Below are positions 16,970 to 24,963 of a stretch of DNA of 36,090 nucleotides, in pieces. Position numbers and translations under genes: made by a program. Position 1 is the first letter of the stretch. Each line of letters starts with the position of its first letter. The DNA comes from Acidobacteriaceae bacterium (GTDB lineage Bacteria; Acidobacteriota; Terriglobia; Terriglobales; Acidobacteriaceae), in assembly GCA_003171315.1 (NCBI GenBank), contig PMYE01000035.1, positions 1-36,090 of the forward strand. Reading direction: 5' to 3'. The notes beneath the pieces are model-generated. The model was not told where the DNA came from, ran no database searches, and worked only from the letters and a program-made list of their open reading frames with translations.

Positions 16970-17664
16970 CTGGCCTCCGTTGCAGCAGGCTGCAAGGCCT
17001 CGTCGCGCGTCATCCAGCCGTCGCCCAATTCGACTATCCGTCTTCCGTAGCGCGCGTTCGCTTCCGAATGTGTCACTTGCACAATGGTCGTGCCGGAGCG
17101 GTTGAGTTCGCAGAAAAGCTGCATGATCTCGCGGGCCTGCGTGGAGTGCAGGTTTCCGGTGGGCTCATCGGCCAGCAGCAGCGCGGGCGCGTGGACCACG
17201 GCGCGAGCGATGCCCACCAATTGCTGCTGGCCGCCGGAGAGTTGGTTGGGATACAGATCCTTCTTGGCGACGATCTGAAAGCGGTCAAGGATGTCGGCGA
17301 CCATTCCCGCGCGATCCTTTGCCGGCATGTTCTTGTACGAGAGCGGCAGGTCGATGTTTTCCGCCACCGTAAGATCGTCGAGCAGGTGATAGCTCTGGAA
17401 GACCATGCCGATGCTCTGGCGGGCCAGGTCGGCGCGCTGCTTGCGGTTCAGCGTGTGAACCGCGGTGTCGCCGAACCAATACTCACCCTTCCAGCCGTCG
17501 TCGAGCAGGGCCAGTATGTTCAGCAGCGACGACTTGCCTGCGCCCGAGGGGCCCATCACGGTGACAAACTCGCCCTCTTTGATGGTGAGACCAATTCGGC
17601 GCAACACCCATTCTTCGGTGTGTCCGTTCTTGTAACTGCGTTCCACGTTTTTCAGTTCGATCAT
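16966..17664 (-). CDS. ABC ATP-binding protein with altered D-loop
   Basis: This 232-residue MacB/LolD-type ATPase has Walker A GPSGAGKSS, a Q-loop in GMVFQSYHLLDDL, signature LSGGQQQLVGIARA, Walker B LLLADEP and switch histidine VTHSEA. Two positions are unusual: the D-loop reads GNLHS instead of GNLDS, and the residue after GGQQQ is Leu instead of the near-invariant Arg. Both lie at the dimer interface, so the protein may work best in a heterodimer or with changed kinetics (inference). ATG 17664 is chosen because MIELKNVERSY opens the fold and GGAG lies about 10 nt upstream; a longer frame to 17703 lies inside the permease gene. It overlaps tolC by 4 bp. Confidence 0.88.
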   Translation of the reverse strand: MIELKNVERSYKNGHTEEWVLRRIGLTIKEGEFVTVMGPSGAGKSSLLNILALLDDGWKGEYWFGDTAVHTLNRKQRADLARQSIGMVFQSYHLLDDLTVAENIDLPLSYKNMPAKDRAGMVADILDRFQIVAKKDLYPNQLSGGQQQLVGIARAVVHAPALLLADEPTGNLHSTQAREIMQLFCELNRSGTTIVQVTHSEANARYGRRIVELGDGWMTRDEALQPAATEAR

Positions 17665-17671
17665 GATTGAG

Positions 17672-20143
17672 TTACTCCGATCTGAGTGCCTGCATGGGAT
17701 CAATAGATGCGGCGCGGCGCGCGGGCAGGAGGGCGGCGCAGCCGGAGACGACGATCATGGCCGCTACGGCCAGAACGAAGCTCAGCGGATCAAGCGGCGA
17801 CATCTGGTAGAGCATCGACTTGAGCGGACGCACGGCGAACAGCGTGAGCGGAATGCCCACGGCAAGACCCGCGATCAGCACCCACAGACTTTCGCGCATC
17901 ACCATGGCCAGCACCTGCCTGCGGCTCGCGCCCAGGGCCATGCGCACACCGATTTCTGTCGTGCGCCGGCTCACGCGGAACGAGTGCGCGCCGTAGAGGC
18001 CGGTTGCCACCAGTAGCGCCGCCAGCACGCCGAAGAATCCGCCCATGGCGGCAAACATGCGCTGCTGCACATACGACTCATCGAACTGCTGCTGCTGCGT
18101 CATCGGCTTCTCAATGGGCACATTGGGATAGAGCGCGGCCACCGTTTTGCGCATCGCCGGAATCATCGCCGCCGCGTCGCCACGCACACGCACCTCGATG
18201 TGCAAGGTACCAGCCAGTGAAGGAAACTGCATCGCAGCGTAGTATGCCATCGGGATTGGCTCCTCATCCACCGAGCGGTACTTGCTGTCGCGTGCCACGC
18301 CGACAATCGTATAACGAAGCTTCCTCTGGCCAATCTGATGTCCCATTGGATTGGTGTTGGGCAGCAGCTTCTTTACGAATGTCTCGTTGACCACCGCAAC
18401 CAGTTGCGTGTCCCGCGCATCGGACTCGGCAATATCGCGGCCAGCAAGAATTGGAACGCCCATCGTATGAAAGAAACCCGCGCCAACAGCGTTCGTGCGC
18501 AGCCGTACGCCTTCTTTCTCGACACCATCCAGCGCCATGCCGCTGTTGCTGGACCATCCCGTGCCAGGACGATTCGCCACCATGGAAACCGACTCCACGC
18601 CCGGCTCCTGACGCAGCCGGTCGAGCAGCGTGCGAAAGAAGACATGAGGCTCGACCTGCGCCGGCGGCGCGACGCCGAAGACCAGCAGGCCCTCTGTCTG
18701 CATTCCCAGATTCTGCGCCGCATAATTGCGCAATGTGCGCAACAGCAGGCTGGCAGCCATCAGTAGCACCAGGCAGATAGCCATCTGCCCCGCCAGCACG
18801 ATGCGCCCGCCCAAAACGCGTCTGCGGTTTGTAGTCGCGTTTGCCGCCGTCGCGCGCAGCACTCCTGCCACCGGCGCGTGAATCGCGCTCCACAAGGGCA
18901 CAAGCCCAAAAAATAGCGCGGCCAGCGCAGAGATGAATAGCGTAAACAGAAGCACACTGCGATCCGGACTGAGGCCCGTATCGATCTCCGACCACGATGC
19001 CAGCATTCGCGTGGCCGCGAGCGCAAAGAGCCAGCCAAGCGCCGCACCAATGGTTACCAGCAATAGGCTCTCACAGAGCAACTGGCGGAAGATGGCTGCC
19101 CGTCCGGCCCCTATGGCGAGTCGGAGGCTGAACTCGCGCTGCCGCACCGTGTTGCGCGCCTGCACCATCATGGCCACGTTGGTGCAGGCAATCAAAAGCA
19201 CCAGCCCGACCAAGTCCATGAGAATCCGCAGCGGCTCGCGGTACTGCTCGTTATATCCGCCGACGCCGCGCGCGGGAACGAAGTCCAAGAGCGGCTTCCA
19301 CTGCTTTGGATCGATCAAGCCGACGCCTTGCTTGGCAGCCTCGCCGAATGTGCCGGCAAGCGCCTGCTGCGCCTGCATCAGCGTAACGCCGGGACGCAGC
19401 CGCGCCATCATGCGCAGACACCACCATTTTGGGGAACCGTAGAGCGTGTCGTATTCGGCGGGCGCGCCCCAGGCGTTCAATTCCGGCCGATTCTGCAAGG
19501 GAATCCAGAAGTCGGTTGCGGTGGCCGGTTCGATGCCCTTAAATCCGTGGGCCGCCACGCCCACCACTGTCATGGGGATGCCTTTGATGTAGAGAGTCTG
19601 GCCCACCACGTTCGGATCGCGCGCATAACTTCGCGTCCAGTAGTCGTAACTCAGAACTACCGTCGCTGTGTGCTCCTTTTCGTCTTGCGCGGTGAATCCG
19701 CGACCGCGCTCGATGCGCACGCCCAAGCCTGAGAAGAAGTTGCCGCTGACCTCTTCGCCCTCGGCCTCCTCCGGAAGTTCGCCGTGACGCACCGCAATGT
19801 TGCCGATGCTGAGGGGAACATAGGCGATCAACTCCTCGAAGACATCATGGCGCTGGCGCAGCGCCTCGAAGACCGCTTCAGAAAACGAAGAGTCCCCGTT
19901 GCCCGTGTTGCCGGCCCCAGGCGGCTGGCTTTCGTCGTTGGCCATGCGCACGTAAGAGAGTCCTTCCGCGCGGCTGACGGGAAGCAACTGCATGAGGATC
20001 GCGTTCATCACGCTGAAGACGGCGGTATTGGCGCCGATGCCCAGCGCCAGCATCAGCACAACCGTCATTGTGAATCCGGGCGACTTGCGCAACTGGCGCA
20101 GCGCGTACCGAAGGTCACGGAGCAAATTCTGGAAAAACATCAC
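17672..20143 (-). CDS. ADOP-type ABC permease (two MacB/FtsX modules)
   Basis: This 823-residue permease starts LLRDLRYALRQLRKSPGFTM, the ADOP signature. The first module has a helix (about 26-48), a MacB-like core and an FtsX domain containing VRQREFSLRLAIGAGRAA. The second has a core, an FtsX domain with SRRTTEIGVRMALGASRRQ and the end PARRAASIDPMQALRSE. One polypeptide therefore equals a fused pair of MacB transmembrane halves without an ATPase. The start overlaps the upstream ATPase stop as ATGA (20140..20143), and the next ATPase gene starts 8 bp after its stop codon's first base region. This central position suggests it forms the pump with those ATPases, the HlyD adaptor and TolC. The substrate is not readable. 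Confidence 0.93.
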   Translation of the reverse strand: MMFFQNLLRDLRYALRQLRKSPGFTMTVVLMLALGIGANTAVFSVMNAILMQLLPVSRAEGLSYVRMANDESQPPGAGNTGNGDSSFSEAVFEALRQRHDVFEELIAYVPLSIGNIAVRHGELPEEAEGEEVSGNFFSGLGVRIERGRGFTAQDEKEHTATVVLSYDYWTRSYARDPNVVGQTLYIKGIPMTVVGVAAHGFKGIEPATATDFWIPLQNRPELNAWGAPAEYDTLYGSPKWWCLRMMARLRPGVTLMQAQQALAGTFGEAAKQGVGLIDPKQWKPLLDFVPARGVGGYNEQYREPLRILMDLVGLVLLIACTNVAMMVQARNTVRQREFSLRLAIGAGRAAIFRQLLCESLLLVTIGAALGWLFALAATRMLASWSEIDTGLSPDRSVLLFTLFISALAALFFGLVPLWSAIHAPVAGVLRATAANATTNRRRVLGGRIVLAGQMAICLVLLMAASLLLRTLRNYAAQNLGMQTEGLLVFGVAPPAQVEPHVFFRTLLDRLRQEPGVESVSMVANRPGTGWSSNSGMALDGVEKEGVRLRTNAVGAGFFHTMGVPILAGRDIAESDARDTQLVAVVNETFVKKLLPNTNPMGHQIGQRKLRYTIVGVARDSKYRSVDEEPIPMAYYAAMQFPSLAGTLHIEVRVRGDAAAMIPAMRKTVAALYPNVPIEKPMTQQQQFDESYVQQRMFAAMGGFFGVLAALLVATGLYGAHSFRVSRRTTEIGVRMALGASRRQVLAMVMRESLWVLIAGLAVGIPLTLFAVRPLKSMLYQMSPLDPLSFVLAVAAMIVVSGCAALLPARRAASIDPMQALRSE

Positions 20144-20865
20144 TCCGCCTCCACTTCCTCTTCGAGCTTTTTCAGTTCGGTCTCGGAGACGACCTTTCCG
20201 TCGAAGAGATGCACCTCGCGCTGGGCGTGCTTGGCGAAGCGGGGGTCGTGCGTGACCATGCAGATGGTCGAGCCCTCGCGGTGCAAATCGGCCAATAGGT
20301 GCATCACGGCTTCGCCGTTTTTCGAGTCCAGGTTGCCGGTGGGCTCGTCGGCCAGCAGGATCGCGGGCGAGCCGGCCAGCGCGCGCGCCACAGCGACGCG
20401 CTGCTGCTGGCCGCCGCTAAGTTGCGCCGGGTAGTGCTTCCTGCGGTGCGCCATGTTCACGCGCTCCAGGGCTTCCTTGGCGCGCTTTTTGCGCTCCGTC
20501 GAAGCCATGCCGGAGCGGTAAGTCAGCGGCAGTTCAACATTCTCCTCGACGGTAAGATCGCCGATCAGATTGAAGCTCTGGAAGATGAAGCCGATCTCCT
20601 GGTTGCGGATGCGCGAGCGCTCGCCGAAGCTGAGGCTCTCCGCGGGCTTGCCGTTGAGCCGGTACTTGCCCGCCGTGGGCGTATCGAGCAGGCCCATGAT
20701 GGAGAGCAGCGTGGATTTGCCGCAGCCGGACGGGCCGGAGATGGCCACATACTCGCCGCGCGAGATGGTCAGGTAAATGCCGGAGAGCGCGTGCGTCTCT
20801 ACTTCGTCGGTGTAAAAGACCTTGGTCAGGTCCTCGATTTCAATTAGCGTGCCGTTCGATGCCAT
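20140..20865 (-). CDS. ABC ATP-binding protein (MacB/LolD type)
   Basis: This 241-residue ATPase has all canonical motifs: Walker A GPSGCGKST, Q-loop GFIFQSFNLIGDL, signature LSGGQQQRVAVARAL, Walker B/D-loop LLADEPTGNLDS and switch histidine MVTHDPR. The C-terminus is a short acidic helix (KKLEEEVEAE). Start ATG 20865 is preceded by AAGGAAAGG at good spacing, while the frame open to 20958 reaches into the adaptor gene and adds no homology. It follows the HlyD gene by 59 bp and overlaps the ADOP permease by ATGA, so it is the most likely energy source for that permease. Its standard residues contrast with the altered second ATPase at 16966. Confidence 0.92.
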   Translation of the reverse strand: MASNGTLIEIEDLTKVFYTDEVETHALSGIYLTISRGEYVAISGPSGCGKSTLLSIMGLLDTPTAGKYRLNGKPAESLSFGERSRIRNQEIGFIFQSFNLIGDLTVEENVELPLTYRSGMASTERKKRAKEALERVNMAHRRKHYPAQLSGGQQQRVAVARALAGSPAILLADEPTGNLDSKNGEAVMHLLADLHREGSTICMVTHDPRFAKHAQREVHLFDGKVVSETELKKLEEEVEAE

Positions 20866-20924
20866 GATCTGCCTTTCCTTGTTTTGCGATTCTGATTCCT
20901 GATCTCTGATGCTTGATCCCAGTG

Positions 20925-22193
20925 CTATTCCAGCCGAATGCGGTCCACGTTGTCCCACCGCGACATATCGGAAAGGATCACCGTGTCGCCTTCCTTCAAG
21001 CCCTCGATCACTTGAATCTCGTTCACCGAGGCGCGGCCGACTTTGACCGGCACACGCGTGGCGCCTTTGCCATCGGGATCGAGCTTGAACAGGCTCAGCA
21101 CGGAGTTCTCGTTGCCCAGCGCCGGCCGGCCCACGTAGAGCACGTCCGCCATGCGCTCCAGGTCGATGGTGCCGTCAACGCTCAACTGCGGAACCGCGCC
21201 CGGCGGCAACGCTCCATCAAGTTCTACGTCTACCGTGCGTGTTCCGTTCACTACCGAAGGATCGATTCGCGTGACGTGACCGGGAATCACGCCGTTGTGG
21301 GTGTCGATCGAGGCCGGTTGGCCGATCTGGATGTCGCGGGCCTGCGTCTCGGCAATCTGCAGGGCGGCTTTCAGCTTGTCGCGCTGGATGACCTCGGCCA
21401 CACTGGTTCCCGCCGTCACGTGTTCGCCCACTTGCACCGGGGTGGCCAGCGGCGCCAGCGTGCCGGCGATGGTGGAGCGAACTTCGAGCGCCTGCGCCTG
21501 CTTCTCGTAAAAATCGAGCAATGCCCGGGCCTGGTCGATTTTGGTCTTCTGCGAGGCAAGCTCAACTTCGATCGCCTTCTGGTTCACGCCGAGCTGCTGC
21601 TGGCTGAGCTGGTGCTGTGCGGTTAACTGGTCGGCGGTGCTCTGCGACTTCTGGTAGGTGAGGCCGGAGATGACGCCCAGGTCGTAAAGCGCCTTGTCGG
21701 TCTGGGCTTGTAACTGATCCTGTGTATAGTTGGCATTCACCTGCGCCGCAGCGGTCTTCTTGTCCATCAAAGTGCTTTCGAGCTGAGCCTGGAGACTTTT
21801 GTAGTCGGCCTGTGCGGCCTTGAGCGCCAATTGAGCGTTGAGCACTTCCTGCTGGAGTTGCGGGTCGGCCAGATCCATGATGATGGTGTTCGGAGTGACC
21901 TGGGCGCCGGGCAATACGCGGATGCGAATGACAGTCGCGTCGGTCTGCACGGGAATCAGCTCGATCGAGTCCTCGCGCGGAACTAAACTACCCGTTGACG
22001 CGCGTACCTGGCGGACCATCGGTCCGCGCTTGACCGTGTCGGTCCAGATGGTCGAGCGGTCGACCGGGGGCGCGGCCGGCTTTAGCCTCGCCACAGCCAG
22101 CCCCGCAACCGTTAACATCACCACCGCAACGCCAACCCATGCGTAAAGCTGGCGCTTCTTTTTCTGTTTAATGTCAGGCCGCGCGATATCCAT
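20925..22193 (-). CDS. HlyD/MacA-family periplasmic adaptor
   Basis: This 422-residue membrane-fusion protein has a basic cytoplasmic N-terminus (KQKKKR), one membrane helix (about 17-36) and a first lipoyl half (VIRIRVLPGAQVTP). A long Gln/Ala-rich coiled-coil hairpin (about 115-240) follows, then the second lipoyl half (VRSTIAGTLAPL) and beta-barrel/membrane-proximal domains ending in VIEGLKEGDTVILSD. It should bridge the ABC permease and TolC. It is the first gene of the locus. No ribosome site precedes ATG 22193, and the predicted sigma-54 transcript would start only about 4-5 nt upstream, so leaderless translation is likely if that promoter is real. Confidence 0.92.
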   Translation of the reverse strand: MDIARPDIKQKKKRQLYAWVGVAVVMLTVAGLAVARLKPAAPPVDRSTIWTDTVKRGPMVRQVRASTGSLVPREDSIELIPVQTDATVIRIRVLPGAQVTPNTIIMDLADPQLQQEVLNAQLALKAAQADYKSLQAQLESTLMDKKTAAAQVNANYTQDQLQAQTDKALYDLGVISGLTYQKSQSTADQLTAQHQLSQQQLGVNQKAIEVELASQKTKIDQARALLDFYEKQAQALEVRSTIAGTLAPLATPVQVGEHVTAGTSVAEVIQRDKLKAALQIAETQARDIQIGQPASIDTHNGVIPGHVTRIDPSVVNGTRTVDVELDGALPPGAVPQLSVDGTIDLERMADVLYVGRPALGNENSVLSLFKLDPDGKGATRVPVKVGRASVNEIQVIEGLKEGDTVILSDMSRWDNVDRIRLE

Positions 22194-22207
22194 ACGCTAG
22201 AAATCTA

Positions 22208-22223
22208 TGCACTTGGCCTGCCA
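22208..22223 (-). promoter_or_regulatory. Sigma-54 (-24/-12) promoter of the efflux locus
   Basis: On the minus strand the site reads TGGCAGGCCAAGTGCA. It matches the consensus TGGCACG-N4-TTGCA at 10 of 12 defined positions and keeps the invariant GG-N10-GC. The predicted start is near 22197, a few bases before the HlyD ATG. The same locus encodes an NtrC-type activator, and a perfect palindrome lies at enhancer distance upstream. Confidence 0.65.
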
Positions 22224-22317
22224 AAGTACTTTTGATTGTTTGTCCTGAAACTAAACCACTTAGCCAAGCTAGCAGCATGGGATAGCGGCTTCAGGGTGAC
22301 CGTTTTCTGCGAGGCAG

Positions 22318-22333
22318 TGTTCGATTTCGAACA
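22318..22333. promoter_or_regulatory. Palindromic upstream activator site
   Basis: TGTTCGATTTCGAACA is a perfect inverted repeat (7-bp arms, 2-bp spacer) in non-coding DNA. Its centre lies about 128 bp upstream of the predicted sigma-54 start, the usual distance for a Fis-domain activator dimer. A related site lies before the second ADOP gene. Confidence 0.55.
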
Positions 22334-22441
22334 GTATGCAACACGCGCAAGCTCGGCGCTCATCCCGGCATTCTCATCTTCGAGGCACGCGAGCCTGGAT
22401 ATGTGGTATGGACTGTTGGCAGCAACAACTGAGGTGTTCCG

Positions 22442-22750
22442 ATGTTCAGGTCTAATACGCAGCTGATCCTTTATCCGGGGCGCCTCATTGCACAGTTGAT
22501 CCTCCTGAAGCTGCTGGATACTGAAGCGCGCGACGCAAAATTATCCGGAACCTACCTCGCCCCGATTTATCCTGAAGCGCCAACATTCGAAGACCCAATC
22601 GACGACCTGAACAGAATCGGGGTTCCCAAAAGGAATTTTCGTTCGCCATACCAGGACCGACGAGTTCCCCTCATTCGAACGCGCCCCTCGACTCCCGCGG
22701 TAACCGCTCCCAAAACTGCCAGGAGAATATCTCCGGCGGGCGTTGACTGA
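22442..22750 (+). CDS. Small hypothetical ORF, doubtful
   Basis: This is a 102-codon frame whose only support is a good ribosome site (GAGGTG, 5 nt before ATG 22442). The predicted protein has a short hydrophobic stretch near residues 7-24 and a basic, Pro/Arg-rich C-terminal half. No domain was recognised. Overlapping frames on the other strand (22567..22986) are equally open, so coding is uncertain and the region may be decayed DNA. Confidence 0.2.
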   Translation: MFRSNTQLILYPGRLIAQLILLKLLDTEARDAKLSGTYLAPIYPEAPTFEDPIDDLNRIGVPKRNFRSPYQDRRVPLIRTRPSTPAVTAPKTARRISPAGVD

Positions 22751-23215
22751 AGGCGAAACCCCTCGGCACAAACTTTCTCCAATACACCCAACGCGAAGCG
22801 CCGCCGAAGGTAGTCTCCGGACAGAGAGAGAAATTTTTGAGTCTCCAGAAACGGGTGAAGTCTCAGGAGGTCGCATAAACACTGGGGTCTGGATGTGTTT
22901 TCACCTTCTGCATCGGGAAATAGACTTCGGTCCAGAGCGCAGCCACAATGATCCGATGGGAGCCGGTGAGTGAGTTTCCCATGCATATGCCCAAGTGCGC
23001 GGATTCTGAGAAAAAATGAATATCGGCAGTGCGACAGAAATCGAGTTCTTCAACCTGCTACATTTGTTCGTGGCGCAAAGACGACTCAACTCCTCAAGGT
23101 GCATTTACAATGGCGAGGATAGTTTTGAGTTCGCACACCTGTGTCGCGAATAGATCGGAACCGGCATGACCGCGGACCAGACCAAACGGCAATCATCGCA
23201 TCAAGAGGTGTCAAA

Positions 23216-24706
23216 GTGAGAATCGGAACCTTCCGCCATTGTTCATTGTCGATCAGACTTGCAGCGCTTATATCGCTCATTTACCCCGGCCTGGTTGCGG
23301 CAAAGGGAGGGGAAAGCGCGGTGCACGCTCAATCTTCCGGCGCAACCTTGCCCGCTTACCCGCTCAAGCTGAGCGCGAACCACCGCTATCTTGTGGACCG
23401 GAAGAATAGGCCGTTTCTGATCGTGGGAGATACTCCGCAGGGGCTCATGTGCAGGCTGAGCGAGGCAGATGCCGAGAAGTACTTTGCCGACCGCCAGGCG
23501 CATGGTTTCAACACGGCCGGGTGGATCGATGTAGCCTGCGCGGGCAGGGACTTTCCTGACATCAAGAGCGGCGCCACCCCAGACGGCATTTTCCCGTTCA
23601 CCGGATTCTTGGCAGGCGGGACGGATCTAGCGCATTACGATCTCACCAAACCCAACGAGGTTTATTTCGCGCGCCTCGATCGCATGATTGAAATTGCGGC
23701 AAAACACGGTATTTTGGTTTTCATCGATCCGGCGGAGACCGCTGGTTGGATGCCAACCCTGCGCAACAACGGCCTCGCCGCGGCATACGCTTACGGACAA
23801 TATCTTGGCCGGCGATATAAGAAGTATGCGAACGTAGGCTGGATCAGCGGCTGCGACTTCAACAACTGGCGGGTTCCCACGGACGACGCATTAGCACTAG
23901 CAGTAGCCAAAGGGATCCAATCGATTGCCCCGGAGCAGCTTCAGAGTGTTGAGCTCAACTACCAGATGAGTTCTTCCCTCGACGATCAATCCTGGGCGTC
24001 AATTATTTCACTCAACTCCACCTATGCCTACGCGGCGACCTACATTCAGATGTTGCACAGCTACAATCAAACGCCGGTGATGCCCGACTATCTGGTGGAG
24101 GCGCACTACGATCTGGAGAACGTCGGCGAGCCAAACGACTACGGAACGCCCGAGGTGCTGCGGCGCCAGGAATACTGGACCATGCTGAGCGGCGGGGTGG
24201 GGCAAGTTTATGGAAATCACTACACCTGGGATCTTCCACATGGTTGGGATTCCTATATTGATACGCTCGGCGTATCGCAGCTGGAGATATGGAAACACTT
24301 CTTCTCCTCATTGCCTTGGCAGGATCTTGTTCCCGACCAGCAGCACACAACGCTTACAGACGGCTTCGGAACTTTTGGCAGCGACCAGATTCTGCTCGAT
24401 TCGAGCACGCTTGCGACCAACAATCCCGTCCGTGTGAGCCAGAGCAACTATGCGACGGCCGCCAGGACAGCTGACGGATCGTACGTGGTCGTTTATATGC
24501 CAACCGCGCGCACGGTCACTGTCAATATGAGTAGCCTGAAAGGCCCCGCTACTGCCAAGTGGTTTGACCCAACGAATGGAACCTACCACGCGGTCCAGGG
24601 TGGGCCACTTCCGAACACCGGAACCCGGCAATTCACTCCGCCGGCAAAGAACCGCGCTGGCGACAGCGATTGGGTGCTGCTCATTAATTCATCCAGTCGG
24701 CCATAA
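23216..24706 (+). CDS. Secreted DUF4038 glycoside hydrolase, copy 1
   Basis: This 496-residue exported protein has a signal peptide (hydrophobic core LAALISLIYPGLVAA). A DUF4038 TIM-barrel domain follows (PLKLSANHRYLVDRKNRPFL, GDTPQGLMCRL, NTAGWI..., WISGCDFNNWR). A C-terminal Collagen_bind_2-like beta domain (GSYVVVYMPTARTVTV to NRAGDSDWVLL) ends it. The family includes GH140-type apiosidases and other glycan-cleaving enzymes. Likely acidic catalytic residues are the Asp in SGCDFN and the Glu in VEAHYDLENVG, assigned by pattern only. GTG 23216 is chosen because AGAGGTG lies 6 nt upstream and the signal peptide starts there; the open frame from 23141 adds non-signal sequence. The substrate is unknown. 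Confidence 0.82.
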   Translation: MRIGTFRHCSLSIRLAALISLIYPGLVAAKGGESAVHAQSSGATLPAYPLKLSANHRYLVDRKNRPFLIVGDTPQGLMCRLSEADAEKYFADRQAHGFNTAGWIDVACAGRDFPDIKSGATPDGIFPFTGFLAGGTDLAHYDLTKPNEVYFARLDRMIEIAAKHGILVFIDPAETAGWMPTLRNNGLAAAYAYGQYLGRRYKKYANVGWISGCDFNNWRVPTDDALALAVAKGIQSIAPEQLQSVELNYQMSSSLDDQSWASIISLNSTYAYAATYIQMLHSYNQTPVMPDYLVEAHYDLENVGEPNDYGTPEVLRRQEYWTMLSGGVGQVYGNHYTWDLPHGWDSYIDTLGVSQLEIWKHFFSSLPWQDLVPDQQHTTLTDGFGTFGSDQILLDSSTLATNNPVRVSQSNYATAARTADGSYVVVYMPTARTVTVNMSSLKGPATAKWFDPTNGTYHAVQGGPLPNTGTRQFTPPAKNRAGDSDWVLLINSSSRP

Positions 24707-24767
24707 GGAAGTGGTGGTGATTCTGGCTTATCCTTCTATGCCGGGCGCTCGAATCCCTAGGGCGGTC

Positions 24768-24795
24768 TTATTCCCCGTACGGCGCCCAGATGTTC
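24768..24795 (+). repeat. Copy of the 3' end of the aldehyde dehydrogenase gene
   Basis: These 28 bases match 27161..27188, the last codons and stop of the aldehyde dehydrogenase gene (encoding WAPYGE on the minus strand), with one mismatch. GGCGGTCTTA also occurs just before both copies (24761 and 27138). The copy lies exactly at the junction between the two glycosidase repeats. Confidence 0.75.
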
Positions 24796-24963
24796 ATCAA
24801 CCTGCTACATTTGATTCTTGGCGCAGAGACGCCTCAACTCCTCAAGCAGCATTTACAATGGCGAGGATCATTTTGAGTTCGCACACCTGTGTCGCGAATC
24901 GATCGGAACTGGCATGACCACGGACCGGACCAAACAGCAATCATCGCATCAAGAGGTGTCAAA

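Larger units (their letters stand above)
22194..23045. other. Mostly non-coding region between efflux locus and glycosidase repeats
   Basis: The left 140 bp hold the sigma-54 promoter and palindrome. The rest has only weak ORFs on both strands with no recognised domain. It separates the leftward efflux locus from the rightward glycosidase genes and probably carries divergent control signals. Confidence 0.4.

Noticed and set aside
22567-22986. Minus-strand ORF of 139 codons
   Set aside because: No ribosome site or recognised motif, and overlapping frames look equally random.
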